From assembly GCF_900111245.1 (NCBI RefSeq), contig NZ_FOGO01000007.1, positions 248,001-312,000 on the forward strand: DNA of 64,000 nt. Reading direction: 5' to 3'. This DNA is from Streptomyces qinglanensis. GTDB lineage: Bacteria > Actinomycetota > Actinomycetes > Streptomycetales > Streptomycetaceae. This document shows positions 37,078-44,838 of this stretch, one piece after another. Under the pieces are notes generated by a model. That model was not told the origin of the DNA. It made no database searches and worked only from the letters and a program-made list of their open reading frames with translations. Position 1 is the stretch's first letter. Every line of letters begins with the position of its first letter. A program made the translations under genes and the position numbers.

Positions 37078-38024
37078 GGGGGCTCCTCGCTGCCGGGGCC
37101 GGGGCAGAGGAACGGGTACGGCGGGTTGGTGTCGTGGCAGGCGGGGCAGTCCTCGGCATTGCCGCCGCGGTGCTTGAGTGCGGTCGGCGCTGGCCCGGGG
37201 GTCGGCTCGTCGTCGTGTACGGCGCGGATGCGTGCGACAGCGTCGCGCATTCCGGCGAGCGCCACAGGGTTCTTGCCGTGCACGTCGCTGTCGATGGCGT
37301 CGCACTCGCCGAGGATGGCGGCGAGCTGGTTCTCCAGTCGGACCTCCACCTCACGCGCCCGGTCACGCTCGCCGCGCAGGCGGGCGCTGTCCTTCTCGGC
37401 CGCCGAGATCGCCCCCCGAAGTGCTTCGTCCAGCCCCTCGTTCTCCTCCCGCAGGCGGGCTTCTCGGATGCGGGACTCGGACAGCAGCCGGTACACCGCG
37501 TGCTGCTCGGCGTCGGCCACGGGCGTCACGGCGTCGGCGATGCGCCCGTCCTCGCCTGCGTCGAGGGCGTAGAGGCCGCCGGTCTCGTGCAGGTGGCGGA
37601 CTGCTGCGGCGTACCGGTCGCGGCGTTCGCTGCTGCCGGAGGTGACGCGGACTGCGCCGCCGCCGGGCTGCTGCGCGTCGGCCAGGTGCACGAGCACGGT
37701 CTCCGCAGCCGCTTGCGCACGCGCGGCGGGCACCTGCACACCGCAGCCGGCGAGAGCGGACAACACCACAGCACGGAGATAGGCGGGATGGGTGGGGGCC
37801 TCGCGGTCCTGTGCGCCCGCCGGCGGCACGCTCTCGGTGCGCTGCGCTTCGGCGGCCAGGCGACGGACCTGTTCCAGTGCCGCATCCACGCCGTTGCAGA
37901 AGTCGCAGCCGTCGCCCGGCCGGTAGGAGCAGTTGGCGGCGACCTGCCGCACCGCCCGCTCCACTTCGGCGAGCGCGGCGACTCGGTCGGTGAGCGTGGG
38001 GAGGGAAGTGTTGCCGTGATTCAT
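37071..38024 (-). CDS. Coiled-coil protein with terminal Cys motifs
   Basis: 317 aa from ATG 38024. N-terminal CSYRPGDGCDFCNGVDAALE, C-terminal CPACHDTNPPYPFLCPG; between them a coiled coil (REARLREENEGLDEALRGAI, RLRGERDRAREVEVRLENQL). Resembles the architecture of the protein at 55790-56833. Unknown function. Confidence 0.55.
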   Translation of the reverse strand: MNHGNTSLPTLTDRVAALAEVERAVRQVAANCSYRPGDGCDFCNGVDAALEQVRRLAAEAQRTESVPPAGAQDREAPTHPAYLRAVVLSALAGCGVQVPAARAQAAAETVLVHLADAQQPGGGAVRVTSGSSERRDRYAAAVRHLHETGGLYALDAGEDGRIADAVTPVADAEQHAVYRLLSESRIREARLREENEGLDEALRGAISAAEKDSARLRGERDRAREVEVRLENQLAAILGECDAIDSDVHGKNPVALAGMRDAVARIRAVHDDEPTPGPAPTALKHRGGNAEDCPACHDTNPPYPFLCPGPGSEEPPC

Positions 38025-38644
38025 GACGCCACGCCCTGCCCGTCGGCTCGCGTCGCTCCGCTCACAGCCACCGCACAGTCCGCGCAGTACCGCGTCGCCT
38101 TGGCCGGCGTGCGCCACAGAACGGCTGGCTTCTCCAGGCCGCATGCAGTCTTCCAGAACCCGGCCTTTGACGGAGCTGCACTGTGAATCGTGGCTTGCTT
38201 CACGACGCACAGGCGGTCGGGCCAGGGGTCGTGATCGATGACGATTCCGAGACGGCGACACACAGAAAGTGGATCTTCGTAGCCCTTGGTGAGCCGCTCG
38301 GGCAGGATCGTATTGCGTACTTCTTGAACGGTCTGGAAGATCCGCCCCTGTTTGATGTTGTTGCACACGTGGCAGGCCAGGACCCAGTTGTCCTGCGGGT
38401 TCCGCGCGATGTACGCGTAGGGCGCGAAATGATCCCAGTTGAGGCGGAGTGTGACGAAACTGTTTTCGCGCAGGATCTCGGCGCCGATGGGTATCTGGCA
38501 GTAGAGGCACCGGTTGCGGTGCTCGGCGATCAGCCGCGCACGTTCAGCGGTACGAGGGCGACGGCGGGAGTCGTTGCCACTGATCTGACTGCGCCCGTAC
38601 ACGGTTCTGCGCCAGTCATTTGCGGGGAGTTCAGGGGTGGTCAT
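38021..38644 (-). CDS. HNH endonuclease
   Basis: 207 aa: CLYCQIPIGAEILRENSFVT, LNWDHFAPYAYIARNPQDNW, VLACHVCNNIKQGRIF give the CxxC, catalytic His and C-terminal CxxCN zinc site of the HNH fold. A C-terminal extension includes YCADCAVAV. Possibly a homing or defence nuclease. Confidence 0.75.
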   Translation of the reverse strand: MTTPELPANDWRRTVYGRSQISGNDSRRRPRTAERARLIAEHRNRCLYCQIPIGAEILRENSFVTLRLNWDHFAPYAYIARNPQDNWVLACHVCNNIKQGRIFQTVQEVRNTILPERLTKGYEDPLSVCRRLGIVIDHDPWPDRLCVVKQATIHSAAPSKAGFWKTACGLEKPAVLWRTPAKATRYCADCAVAVSGATRADGQGVAS

Positions 38645-38865
38645 GGGCGCGCTCCTCGCTGCATGCGGTCGATCGAGTGGCTGTACGCCTCGCTGGCGCT
38701 CTTAGAGTGCGAGATAGCCAGGGGCCCCAAGGGCAGTTCAGGCCGGGAGACGGGCGCGCAGACCCCTTCACGGGCCTCTTTCGGGGGCGGCGTATCCACC
38801 GGAGCGCCTGTACGGCCGTCCAGCGGGCGCACAGTGCGCGTCTCGGGGATGCTGGGCTCGGTCAT
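38641..38865 (-). CDS. Small Pro-rich hypothetical protein
   Basis: 74 aa, MTEPSIPETRTVRPLDGRTG then PPPKEAREGVCAPVSRPELP. Probably disordered. It overlaps both neighbours by 4 bp. Confidence 0.5.
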   Translation of the reverse strand: MTEPSIPETRTVRPLDGRTGAPVDTPPPKEAREGVCAPVSRPELPLGPLAISHSKSASEAYSHSIDRMQRGARP

Positions 38866-39263
38866 CGGGTGCTCCTCTCAGCGTGCATGCGCAGTGCGTC
38901 GGACACGGTGAAGCCGTTCACGGTGATCAGCGGTGCCTGCTCCTTCGCGAGGCGCAGCGCCGTGTCCACGTCGAACCGGTGCGCGGCCAGCCACTCGTCG
39001 GTGCGCTCGGACGGCACGTGCTCCCAATCCCAGGAGCCGTCGGCGGTGAGGCACTGGCCGTGGCGGACGACGGCCCACCGGTCTCGGCCGCGGTACTCCA
39101 CCTGGATGGCGAAGAGATGCCGGTCGGTGTCATCGCCCTCGGGCAGACAGGAGACGACGTATCGGGTCGGCTGCACGGTGGGGGCGGGCACGCCGGGCGT
39201 GGCGTGGCCCAACTGCTCGCGGATCTCGCGCATCGTCATCGCGCGGCCAGGCTGTGCGGTCAT
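38862..39263 (-). CDS. Conserved hypothetical protein
   Basis: 133 aa: MTAQPGRAMTMREIREQLGH, RYVVSCLPEGDDTDRHLFAI, QVEYRGRDRWAVVRHGQCLT, HRFDVDTALRLAKEQAPLIT. The DRWAVVRHGxCLT...W pattern is common in Streptomyces phages and plasmids. Function unknown. Confidence 0.6.
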   Translation of the reverse strand: MTAQPGRAMTMREIREQLGHATPGVPAPTVQPTRYVVSCLPEGDDTDRHLFAIQVEYRGRDRWAVVRHGQCLTADGSWDWEHVPSERTDEWLAAHRFDVDTALRLAKEQAPLITVNGFTVSDALRMHAERSTR

Positions 39264-39283
39264 CAGGTTCTCCGGGTGCAGGG

Positions 39284-39308
39284 GCCCGGCCGCGCACGGC
39301 GGCCGGGC
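39284..39308 (-). terminator. Terminator hairpin
   Basis: GCCCGGCCG pairs with CGGCCGGGC (9 bp, 7-nt loop) between the genes ending at 39321 and starting at 39263. Confidence 0.6.
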
Positions 39309-39320
39309 AAACGAAAGGGA

Positions 39321-39602
39321 TCAGACAGCAGGCGGACGACCGGGCGTGTCCCCGCCATCCGCACCGAACGACGGCAACTCGTAGGCGGCGATCACCCGCC
39401 GCCACGCACGCTCACGCCGGTACGCAGCCACCCGACCAGCAGCCGCCATCACCACCATCGACGTGACGAGCGACGCCCACGGCGGCATCGGCCCCCCGGC
39501 CATCAGCCACCACACCGCGTTCACCACCGCAGTGCCGACAGCACCGACGACGAAGCAGCGCACGGCAACGGACAGGAACGGCTCGTTCGGGACAGCGGTC
39601 AT
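39321..39602 (-). CDS. Two-span membrane protein
   Basis: 93 aa with helices SVAVRCFVVGAVGTAVVNAV and ASLVTSMVVMAAAGRVAAY, followed by a basic cytosolic tail. Overlaps the DUF6011 gene stop (ATGA). Confidence 0.6.
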   Translation of the reverse strand: MTAVPNEPFLSVAVRCFVVGAVGTAVVNAVWWLMAGGPMPPWASLVTSMVVMAAAGRVAAYRRERAWRRVIAAYELPSFGADGGDTPGRPPAV

Positions 39603-39880
39603 GGGGGTCCTCCGGGGTAGTGGGCGATGTCGGGTAGGTCGACGGTCGGCCCGCGGCGACGGACACGACGGTGGTTGAGCGGGGAGGTGGCTGGCAGTTC
39701 ACCGCAGCCCGGCAGTTCGAGCTGGCCGGACACCGCAGGAACCACCCCTTCATGCACCCGCAGTGGCTCCGGCCCGCGAACCGCACGCCGGCACACCGGA
39801 CCCATACCGGCCGCGAGCGACACGGGGTCCCGAAGTGGTCGGCCGCAGCCACGGCAGCGGCGATGCTGGCTGGTGGACAT
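39599..39880 (-). CDS. DUF6011-family zinc protein
   Basis: 93 aa from ATG 39880. CRGCGRPLRDPVSLAAGMGP, VCRRAV is the DUF6011 signature (CxxC...GxGPxC). The C-terminal half is Arg-rich. Function unknown. Confidence 0.7.
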   Translation of the reverse strand: MSTSQHRRCRGCGRPLRDPVSLAAGMGPVCRRAVRGPEPLRVHEGVVPAVSGQLELPGCGELPATSPLNHRRVRRRGPTVDLPDIAHYPGGPP

Positions 39881-39899
39881 GGGATGTCCTGTCGTAGAT

Positions 39900-40253
39900 C
39901 TACGGTCGGGTTTGGGTTGCGGCTCTTCTGGCCCGCGCGTCGGCTCGGATGTCTGGTCCGGCGGGGTGGGCGTCGAGGGCGGCGTGCAGTGCCTGGTACC
40001 AGCCCTCGGCGTACTGCCGTTCGGCCCGCTCGTCCCGCAGCTTCCGTTCGGCACGCTCCAGGCGGGCGCCGAGCGTGTCGCATGTGCAGTCCGCCTCGGG
40101 GTCTTGGCTGCGGGCCATGCATCCGGGGAGGAGGCACAGGGCTCCGTCGGGGTCGGTGAACCACCAGCAGCCGGCTGGGACGGTGTCGGGTGTTGTGGGG
40201 ATGGGGTGGTGGTGGTCGCCGAGGGCGGGCTGGTTTGCGGGGCTGCGGGCCAT
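39900..40253 (-). CDS. Hypothetical protein
   Basis: 117 aa from ATG 40253: GCWWFTDPDGALCLLPGCMA, DPEADCTCDTLGARLERAER, then a basic coiled helix. Cys-rich middle may bind metal. Confidence 0.55.
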   Translation of the reverse strand: MARSPANQPALGDHHHPIPTTPDTVPAGCWWFTDPDGALCLLPGCMARSQDPEADCTCDTLGARLERAERKLRDERAERQYAEGWYQALHAALDAHPAGPDIRADARARRAATQTRP

Positions 40254-40465
40254 TAGGCGGCGTCCTGTTCGGGTATGGCGTGGAGGTGCCGGTGGCGGAT
40301 GTGGGCGTGGTGTGCGTCGAGTGCGGCGAGGAGGTCGGCGCGGTGCTGGGCTTGTTCGGCTTCGGTCCACGCGCTGTGGTAGTCGGCGGGCTGGGGTGTG
40401 TGCGGCGGTGGTGTGGGGCGGATGGGTATCTCCTCGGCGAGGAGCCGGTCGTAGGCGGTGGTCAT
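40253..40465 (-). CDS. Small hypothetical protein
   Basis: 70 aa: MTTAYDRLLAEEIPIRPTPP, SAWTEAEQAQHRADLLAALD, HAHIRHRHLHAIPEQDAA. Helical, His-rich tail. Confidence 0.5.
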   Translation of the reverse strand: MTTAYDRLLAEEIPIRPTPPPHTPQPADYHSAWTEAEQAQHRADLLAALDAHHAHIRHRHLHAIPEQDAA

Positions 40466-40854
40466 GTGGTCCACCGCCTGACTGGGATCCCGGCTTGTTC
40501 GGCGAGTCCGGCGGTGTGGCTGGCGCCGCGGCTGCCGTTGCGGATGAAGGCGAGGCAGAGGTCGGCGCCGAGGTAGACCATGTGGGCGTTGCGGATGAAC
40601 CCGGCCCGGCGCCCGTTGATCCGCCAGTTGGCGGGGTGGTGTTCCTCGGTGACGCCGTTGACGAAGCCGTTGGCGGTGAGGCACCAGTCGCGGGCTTGGG
40701 CGTCGGCACCAGTGGGGCAGACGCCGTGGACGACGACGAGTGACCGGCCCGTGATGAGTGCTTCGTCGCGGGCGTTGTTGAGGGCAGCCCACACCACGTT
40801 GGAGGCGGGCCAGTCGCGGGAGCCGGTGACGAGGACGCGGTAGGGGCCGGTCAT
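40462..40854 (-). CDS. DUF2493 / SLOG-fold nucleotide-binding protein
   Basis: 130 aa: YRVLVTGSRDWPASNVVWAA (glycine-rich loop), SLVVVHGVCPTGADAQARDW, FIRNAHMVYLGADLCLAFIR, GSRGASHTAGLAEQAGIPVR. This is the YspA/cpYpsA-related SLOG family, which binds nucleotides or nucleotide-derived ligands. In phages its role is unknown; signalling or NAD-related defence evasion has been suggested for SLOG proteins in general. Confidence 0.8.
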   Translation of the reverse strand: MTGPYRVLVTGSRDWPASNVVWAALNNARDEALITGRSLVVVHGVCPTGADAQARDWCLTANGFVNGVTEEHHPANWRINGRRAGFIRNAHMVYLGADLCLAFIRNGSRGASHTAGLAEQAGIPVRRWTT

Positions 40855-41210
40855 TGGTCGCCCCCGTTGGCCAACTCCAGGAGCACGTCGGCGTGGCAGG
40901 GCTGGTCGAGCGGGCACCAGCACATGAGGTTCCGGCCGGCCAGCTCGCGGCGTGCGCGGGCGATCAGGGTCGGTCGCTCGGCGATCCAGGCGCGGAACAG
41001 GAGGGCGGCTTCGGCGCGGGCGTCGCGCTCGTAGTCGAACGTGGCCCAGGTGCTGAGGCTGTCGATCGGGTCGGGGATGCCGTAGAGGCCGTCGGCCTGG
41101 CGGACTACTGCGTAGGGGTTGCCCCAGGCGGTGCCGCGTCCGACGTAGATGGCGCCTTCGGGTGCACGCCACCCGCGGGTGCGTTCGCGCTTGATGCGGG
41201 TGGGGCTCAT
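40851..41210 (-). CDS. DUF4326-family protein
   Basis: 119 aa: GAIYVGRGTAWGNPYAVVRQ, then LLFRAWIAERPTLIARARRE, LAGRNLMCWCPLDQPCHADV. The GNP motif and CWCxxxxxCHxDVLL signature define DUF4326. Usually a single-domain phage or bacterial protein of unknown function. Confidence 0.8.
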   Translation of the reverse strand: MSPTRIKRERTRGWRAPEGAIYVGRGTAWGNPYAVVRQADGLYGIPDPIDSLSTWATFDYERDARAEAALLFRAWIAERPTLIARARRELAGRNLMCWCPLDQPCHADVLLELANGGDQ

Positions 41211-41512
41211 GCGGTGACCTCGGCTTCCTGTACGCGCTGCGGGTGGGGTTCGGGGATCGCTCGGCCGCCGACCCGGCAGGGGGTGCCGGGCGCCACCTGG
41301 CAGGCGGGGCAGACGGCGGTGGCGATGACCCACGCGGTGATGCGGGCGGGGTGGACGGGCGCGTCGGTGATGCGGCGCCGTCCGCTGCGGGTGGTGCAGG
41401 GTGCGCGGTCGTGGGCGCCGCAGTGGGGGCAGGTGACGGCGAGGGCGGGGTGCTGTCCGGTGCGGGAGATGGCGCGGATGTCGTCGGGCATGGGGACGCT
41501 GTAGCGACTCAC
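41207..41512 (-). CDS. Double phage-type zinc finger protein
   Basis: 101 aa from GTG 41512. Two fingers of the type CPxC(x7)C...HxxR: VTCPHCGAHDRAPCTTRSGR and VCPACQVAPGTPCRVGGRAI, each ending near HPAR/HPQR. A single copy of the same finger ends the protein at 44110-44838. Likely a DNA- or RNA-binding protein. Confidence 0.65.
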   Translation of the reverse strand: MSRYSVPMPDDIRAISRTGQHPALAVTCPHCGAHDRAPCTTRSGRRRITDAPVHPARITAWVIATAVCPACQVAPGTPCRVGGRAIPEPHPQRVQEAEVTA

Positions 41513-42381
41513 GCTGCACGCTCCAGTCGGTCTTCGACCGGTAGGTCGAGGAGGGAGAGCTGCCGGGGGGCGGTCATGCCCTTCTCGATGGCGGCGAGGA
41601 CGCCTTCGCGCCAGGCGAGGGCGTAGCGCAGGCAGTTCGCTTCGTTCTTGTGCGGGCCGCGGGAACGCGGAAGCCGGAAGTCGCAGCCGTCGCCGGGGGT
41701 GTGTCGGCCCTGGGCGGACCAGGCCATCGAGTCGGCTGTGCCGAGCAGGTGCGCGACGCGCCGGAGCCCCTCCGTCTTGAAGCCGAAGCCGTGCGCCCGG
41801 CCCGGGCCGACGATGCCCGCGACGGTGTGGATGACCTCCGCGGCGAGCGGGGTGTCCTGAATGCGGCACACGCTCCCGACACCCACCAGCGGCTCGCGAG
41901 TGAGGTCGACGCCGGCCCGCTCGTAGAGGGTGGCGCACTGCTCGTAGGCGGCCGGCCGGTCACCCTGCAGCACGGGGATGATCCGCACCGGGCAGTTCAG
42001 CGCGCGGAGCTCGCAAAAGTTCGCCACGGTCCGCCGCTGGTGCTCGGCCACGCTCAGGCGGGTGCCGGGGGCGTGCTTGCCGCCGGGCATGGGGCCGCCG
42101 TTGATGATGACGTCCTCGCACATCCAGTCCTGCGGCGCGGCCCACTCCAAGCGGCCGATGTGCTCCGCGTACCGGCGGATCTGTTCCACGTACTGGCGGG
42201 GGCTGGGTCCGCTGCCCCAGGTGCCGTGTTCGGACAGTTGAGTGAATCCGCCGGAGTCCAGCGCCCACGGGCCGCGGGCTTCGGGTAGGCGCCGTATGCC
42301 GCGCAGAGTTGTGTCGGAGACGAACAGCGGCACGTCGGTGTGTGCCATGAAGTGCGGCTTGGCGCCGAGGTAGAACTTCAT
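41509..42381 (-). CDS. dpdA: DpdA-type DNA 7-deazaguanine transglycosylase
   Basis: 290 aa, a TGT-fold protein of the phage DpdA group: FYLGAKPHFMAHTDVPLFVS, WALDSGGFTQLSEHG (Asp of the DSGGF motif), LEWAAPQDWMCEDVI, RIIPVLQGDRPAAYEQCATL, PLVGVGSVCRIQDTPL, HGFGFKTEGLRRVAHLLGTA, DSMAWSAQGR. DpdA replaces guanine in DNA with preQ0-type bases, protecting phage DNA from restriction. It overlaps a YhhQ-type transporter gene by 4 bp; no preQ0 biosynthesis genes are in the window, so salvage or host supply is likely. Confidence 0.85.
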   Translation of the reverse strand: MKFYLGAKPHFMAHTDVPLFVSDTTLRGIRRLPEARGPWALDSGGFTQLSEHGTWGSGPSPRQYVEQIRRYAEHIGRLEWAAPQDWMCEDVIINGGPMPGGKHAPGTRLSVAEHQRRTVANFCELRALNCPVRIIPVLQGDRPAAYEQCATLYERAGVDLTREPLVGVGSVCRIQDTPLAAEVIHTVAGIVGPGRAHGFGFKTEGLRRVAHLLGTADSMAWSAQGRHTPGDGCDFRLPRSRGPHKNEANCLRYALAWREGVLAAIEKGMTAPRQLSLLDLPVEDRLERAA

Positions 42382-42890
42382 GCGGTCGCCTCCGGCCTGC
42401 GGGCGCGCCAGGCGAAGATCACCGTGATGGCGGCGGCCGTCATCCAGGCTTTGCCGACGAGTTGGCCGGGCAGGAACGCGAGGGACCCGAAGGCGAGCCA
42501 CAGGAACACCACGCTGTCGGCGAGGAGACCGACCGCGTTGGAGGCGGCCATCGCGACCAGCAGGCCGCGTCGGCGGAGTGGTTCGTATACGGCGTAGTCG
42601 AGCGTCTCGGACAGGGCGAACGCCGCGGTGGAGGCGATGGCCAACTCTGGGGTGGCCAGCAGCCACGACAGCACCGCTCCTGTGGCGATCGCGGCGAGGA
42701 TGGCGGCGCGTCCGGCGGCTTCCCGCGCGAGGTCACGGAGGACGAGGGCGAGGCCGACCATGTACACGCCGGCGGGTGCGGCATAGCCGAAGCCGACTGG
42801 CACGGCACCGACGTGAGTGACGAGCATGTTCGCGGCCGGGATGGTGGCGACGTAGGCGGTGAGGGCAACTGACGCGCGAACGGAGATCAT
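42378..42890 (-). CDS. YhhQ/VUT-type queuosine-precursor transporter
   Basis: 170 aa with about six membrane helices. Family marks: AYVATIPAANMLVTHVGAVP, GVYMVGLALVLRDLAREAAG, AFALSETLDYAVYEPLRRRG. VUT/YhhQ proteins import 7-deazapurine precursors such as preQ0. Coupled (ATGA) to dpdA, which needs such a base, so the pair forms a salvage-and-insert unit. Confidence 0.8.
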   Translation of the reverse strand: MISVRASVALTAYVATIPAANMLVTHVGAVPVGFGYAAPAGVYMVGLALVLRDLAREAAGRAAILAAIATGAVLSWLLATPELAIASTAAFALSETLDYAVYEPLRRRGLLVAMAASNAVGLLADSVVFLWLAFGSLAFLPGQLVGKAWMTAAAITVIFAWRARRPEATA

Positions 42891-43246
42891 GCGGCACGCT
42901 CCTCGGTCTCGGCGCCGATCCACTCGTGGCAGATGGAGCGGTGGACGGTGGCGCGCTTCGACTTGGCGTAGCCGTGGAAGCGGATGACTCCGGCGTGGGC
43001 GGCGGCGCGGAAGCGGGGGCCCCAGCAGTTGGGGTGCGGCGGCTCGTCGAGCCCGTCGGCGACGAGGTCGGCGGCTTGGAAGGGGATGCCGAGGGCGGCG
43101 AACTTGGCTATGCGGGCGTCGCAGTCGGTGGCCCAGTCGGGGTCGAGCTGGTCGACGCGGGTCATGCCGGTCTGCTTGGCGTGTTCGCCGGCGGCGGCGT
43201 TGATGGTGCCGGGGGTGGGCTCGGGGATCTGGAGCTGGCCGGTCAT
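42887..43246 (-). CDS. Conserved replication-region protein
   Basis: 119 aa: DARIAKFAALGIPFQAADLV, HPNCWGPRFRAAAHAGVIRF, HGYAKSKRATVHRSICHEWI, G. The short winged-helix-like block P-HPNCWG...SKRAT.H.S...W.G is widespread near primase/helicase genes of actinophages. Probably nucleic-acid binding. Confidence 0.65.
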   Translation of the reverse strand: MTGQLQIPEPTPGTINAAAGEHAKQTGMTRVDQLDPDWATDCDARIAKFAALGIPFQAADLVADGLDEPPHPNCWGPRFRAAAHAGVIRFHGYAKSKRATVHRSICHEWIGAETEERAA

Positions 43247-43446
43247 CGGTTGGCCTCTCGGTTGATGGCGCGGATGCAGCGGCGGCAGGTGATCTCGGCG
43301 TCGTCGTCGAGCCAGTGGTTGTCGGCGAGGACGTCGATGAAGTAGCCGCAGGCGGTTTCGGTGCCGCCGGAGATCGGCAGCTCGCGGGCGGCGTGGACGG
43401 CCCGGCCTCCGTGAAGGCGGACACGGAGCGAGTGCTGGCCGGTCAT
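43243..43446 (-). CDS. Small zinc-ribbon protein
   Basis: 67 aa: HSLRVRLHGGRAVHAARELP, ETACGYFIDVLADNHWLDDD, AEITCRRCIRAINREANR. Resembles the common Streptomyces pattern H..H.A......T.CG......W......VTC.RC. Metal binding likely. Confidence 0.6.
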   Translation of the reverse strand: MTGQHSLRVRLHGGRAVHAARELPISGGTETACGYFIDVLADNHWLDDDAEITCRRCIRAINREANR

Positions 43447-43715
43447 CGGGCACCGCCTTCGAAGCACTCGCAGTCGCCGATGACCCGTCCCTCGCAGACG
43501 TGTTCGGTGAGGGGGGTGCGGGTGTCGGCGTGCAGCCGGTACAGGTCGAGCAGTCCGTCCGCGGCCTGGTACGCCTCCGGGTGGTCGGCTGCCGCGTCGC
43601 GCTGGGCTTTCAGCCATTGGTCGATGTCGTCGCCGCGGCGGGGCTGGTGTGGCGGGTTGTAGCCGGGTCCGGTGTGGGTGAGTGCGTCGAGGAGGCGGGC
43701 GAGGCTGCGCTTCAT
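43443..43715 (-). CDS. Small hypothetical protein
   Basis: 90 aa: MKRSLARLLDALTHTGPGYN, DIDQWLKAQRDAAADHPEAY, DLYRLHADTRTPLTEHVCEG, CECF. The helical body ends with a Cys-rich tail. Confidence 0.55.
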   Translation of the reverse strand: MKRSLARLLDALTHTGPGYNPPHQPRRGDDIDQWLKAQRDAAADHPEAYQAADGLLDLYRLHADTRTPLTEHVCEGRVIGDCECFEGGAR

Positions 43716-44113
43716 GCGGACACCTCCGCGAGCTGCTTCTCGACGGCGGCCAGGACCTCGGCGGGCGGGGTCCAGAAGCCGAGCCGGCCCTTGCACGGCA
43801 CCGGCTGTTGGAGCGGGCGAACGTTGGAGAGCTGCCAGTGGTAGACGTCCCAGTTGCCCCACGGCTCGCAGCAGTCGGCGTATGCGTGGCAGTCGGTGAG
43901 GTTGGCAACGGCGAGGATCGCGCTGCGGGTGTCGGGGTAGTTGCGGCGGGCGGTGTTCTCGCCGAACGGCAGGATGGCGTGGCGGTCGTCGGTGGCGCCG
44001 GCGTGGATGAGGATCTGACCGCGGTAGTTCGTCGTCCAGGTGCGGTTCTCGACGCGCTTCGAGCCGTGGGTGATGGCGTCGGCCCAGGGCTGACGGATGG
44101 TGAGGGCTTTCAT
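43712..44113 (-). CDS. ASCH-domain protein
   Basis: 133 aa: MKALTIRQPWADAITHGSKR, VENRTWTTNYRGQILIHAGA, AILAVANLTDCHAYADCCEP, GRLGFWTPPAEVLAAVEKQL. The xLTIRQPWA...GxKxxEnR...YRGxILIHA pattern is the ASCH (PUA-like) domain, which binds RNA or modified nucleic acid. Close to dpdA it could recognise modified bases, but this is inference. Confidence 0.8.
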   Translation of the reverse strand: MKALTIRQPWADAITHGSKRVENRTWTTNYRGQILIHAGATDDRHAILPFGENTARRNYPDTRSAILAVANLTDCHAYADCCEPWGNWDVYHWQLSNVRPLQQPVPCKGRLGFWTPPAEVLAAVEKQLAEVSA

Positions 44114-44838
44114 GCGGGCTCCTGGTGGTTGATGGCGTCCATCTGGGCGCGCTGCTCGGGGGTGAGGCGGGCGAGGGCTTCCGCGGCGGCGGTCCGGCGG
44201 CGTTCTTCCTCGCGTGCGGCGGCCGGGTCGGCTACGGGTTCACCAAGGGCGGTTCGCTTCCGGGCGCCGTGGGTTGGTCGACGTTTCCCTCCGGGCCACC
44301 GGCAGTGCTGGCCGACCCGGGCCTGGCATGCCGGGCACTGCACGCTGAACGGCCGGGGCTTGGCCGCCTCGCGGGCTTCCTCCTCGCCGGGTTCGGCGGG
44401 TATCTCCCGGCCGACGCCTTCGAGGACGCGCGCCAGGGCTTGGGGCGAGCCGCCTTCGAGCGCGGGCGGGACCGGGTCGGCGGGCCGATGGCCGTCGGCG
44501 GTGGCTGCGATCTGTCCGCGGAGGCGGGCGAGGTAGTTCGGGTCCTCGTCGCCGGGTGGCGGCTCGTACTGGAAGTTCGTGAGGCGGTCGCGGCGGGCTT
44601 TGCGGGCGAGGTCGATGATGTCGACGGCCGTGGCGCGGAATCGGTCCTCGGGCTTGCGGGAGGCCATCTCCAGGTAGAAGCGGGTGAGGGCGGCCTCGGC
44701 GGCGGCGTAGTTGATGCGGGCGGCGTTGAGGTCTGCGTGCCAGGCGAGGACGTCGGCGTCGCCGACGGTGCGCTGGTCGCGGGCGGCAGCGAGGCCGAGG
44801 AACGTTCCCACTTCCTTGTAGGTGATCGTTTCGGTCAT
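44110..44838 (-). CDS. Replication accessory protein with C-terminal zinc finger
   Basis: 242 aa. N-terminal helical region (MTETITYKEVGTFLGLAAAR, ADVLAWHADLNAARINYAAA, RFRATAVDIIDLARKARRDR) typical of the gene following actinophage initiators; the finger VQCPACQARVGQHCRWPGGK, RRPTHGAR matches those of 41207-41512. It may load the host helicase at the origin in the next gene. Confidence 0.6.
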   Translation of the reverse strand: MTETITYKEVGTFLGLAAARDQRTVGDADVLAWHADLNAARINYAAAEAALTRFYLEMASRKPEDRFRATAVDIIDLARKARRDRLTNFQYEPPPGDEDPNYLARLRGQIAATADGHRPADPVPPALEGGSPQALARVLEGVGREIPAEPGEEEAREAAKPRPFSVQCPACQARVGQHCRWPGGKRRPTHGARKRTALGEPVADPAAAREEERRRTAAAEALARLTPEQRAQMDAINHQEPA

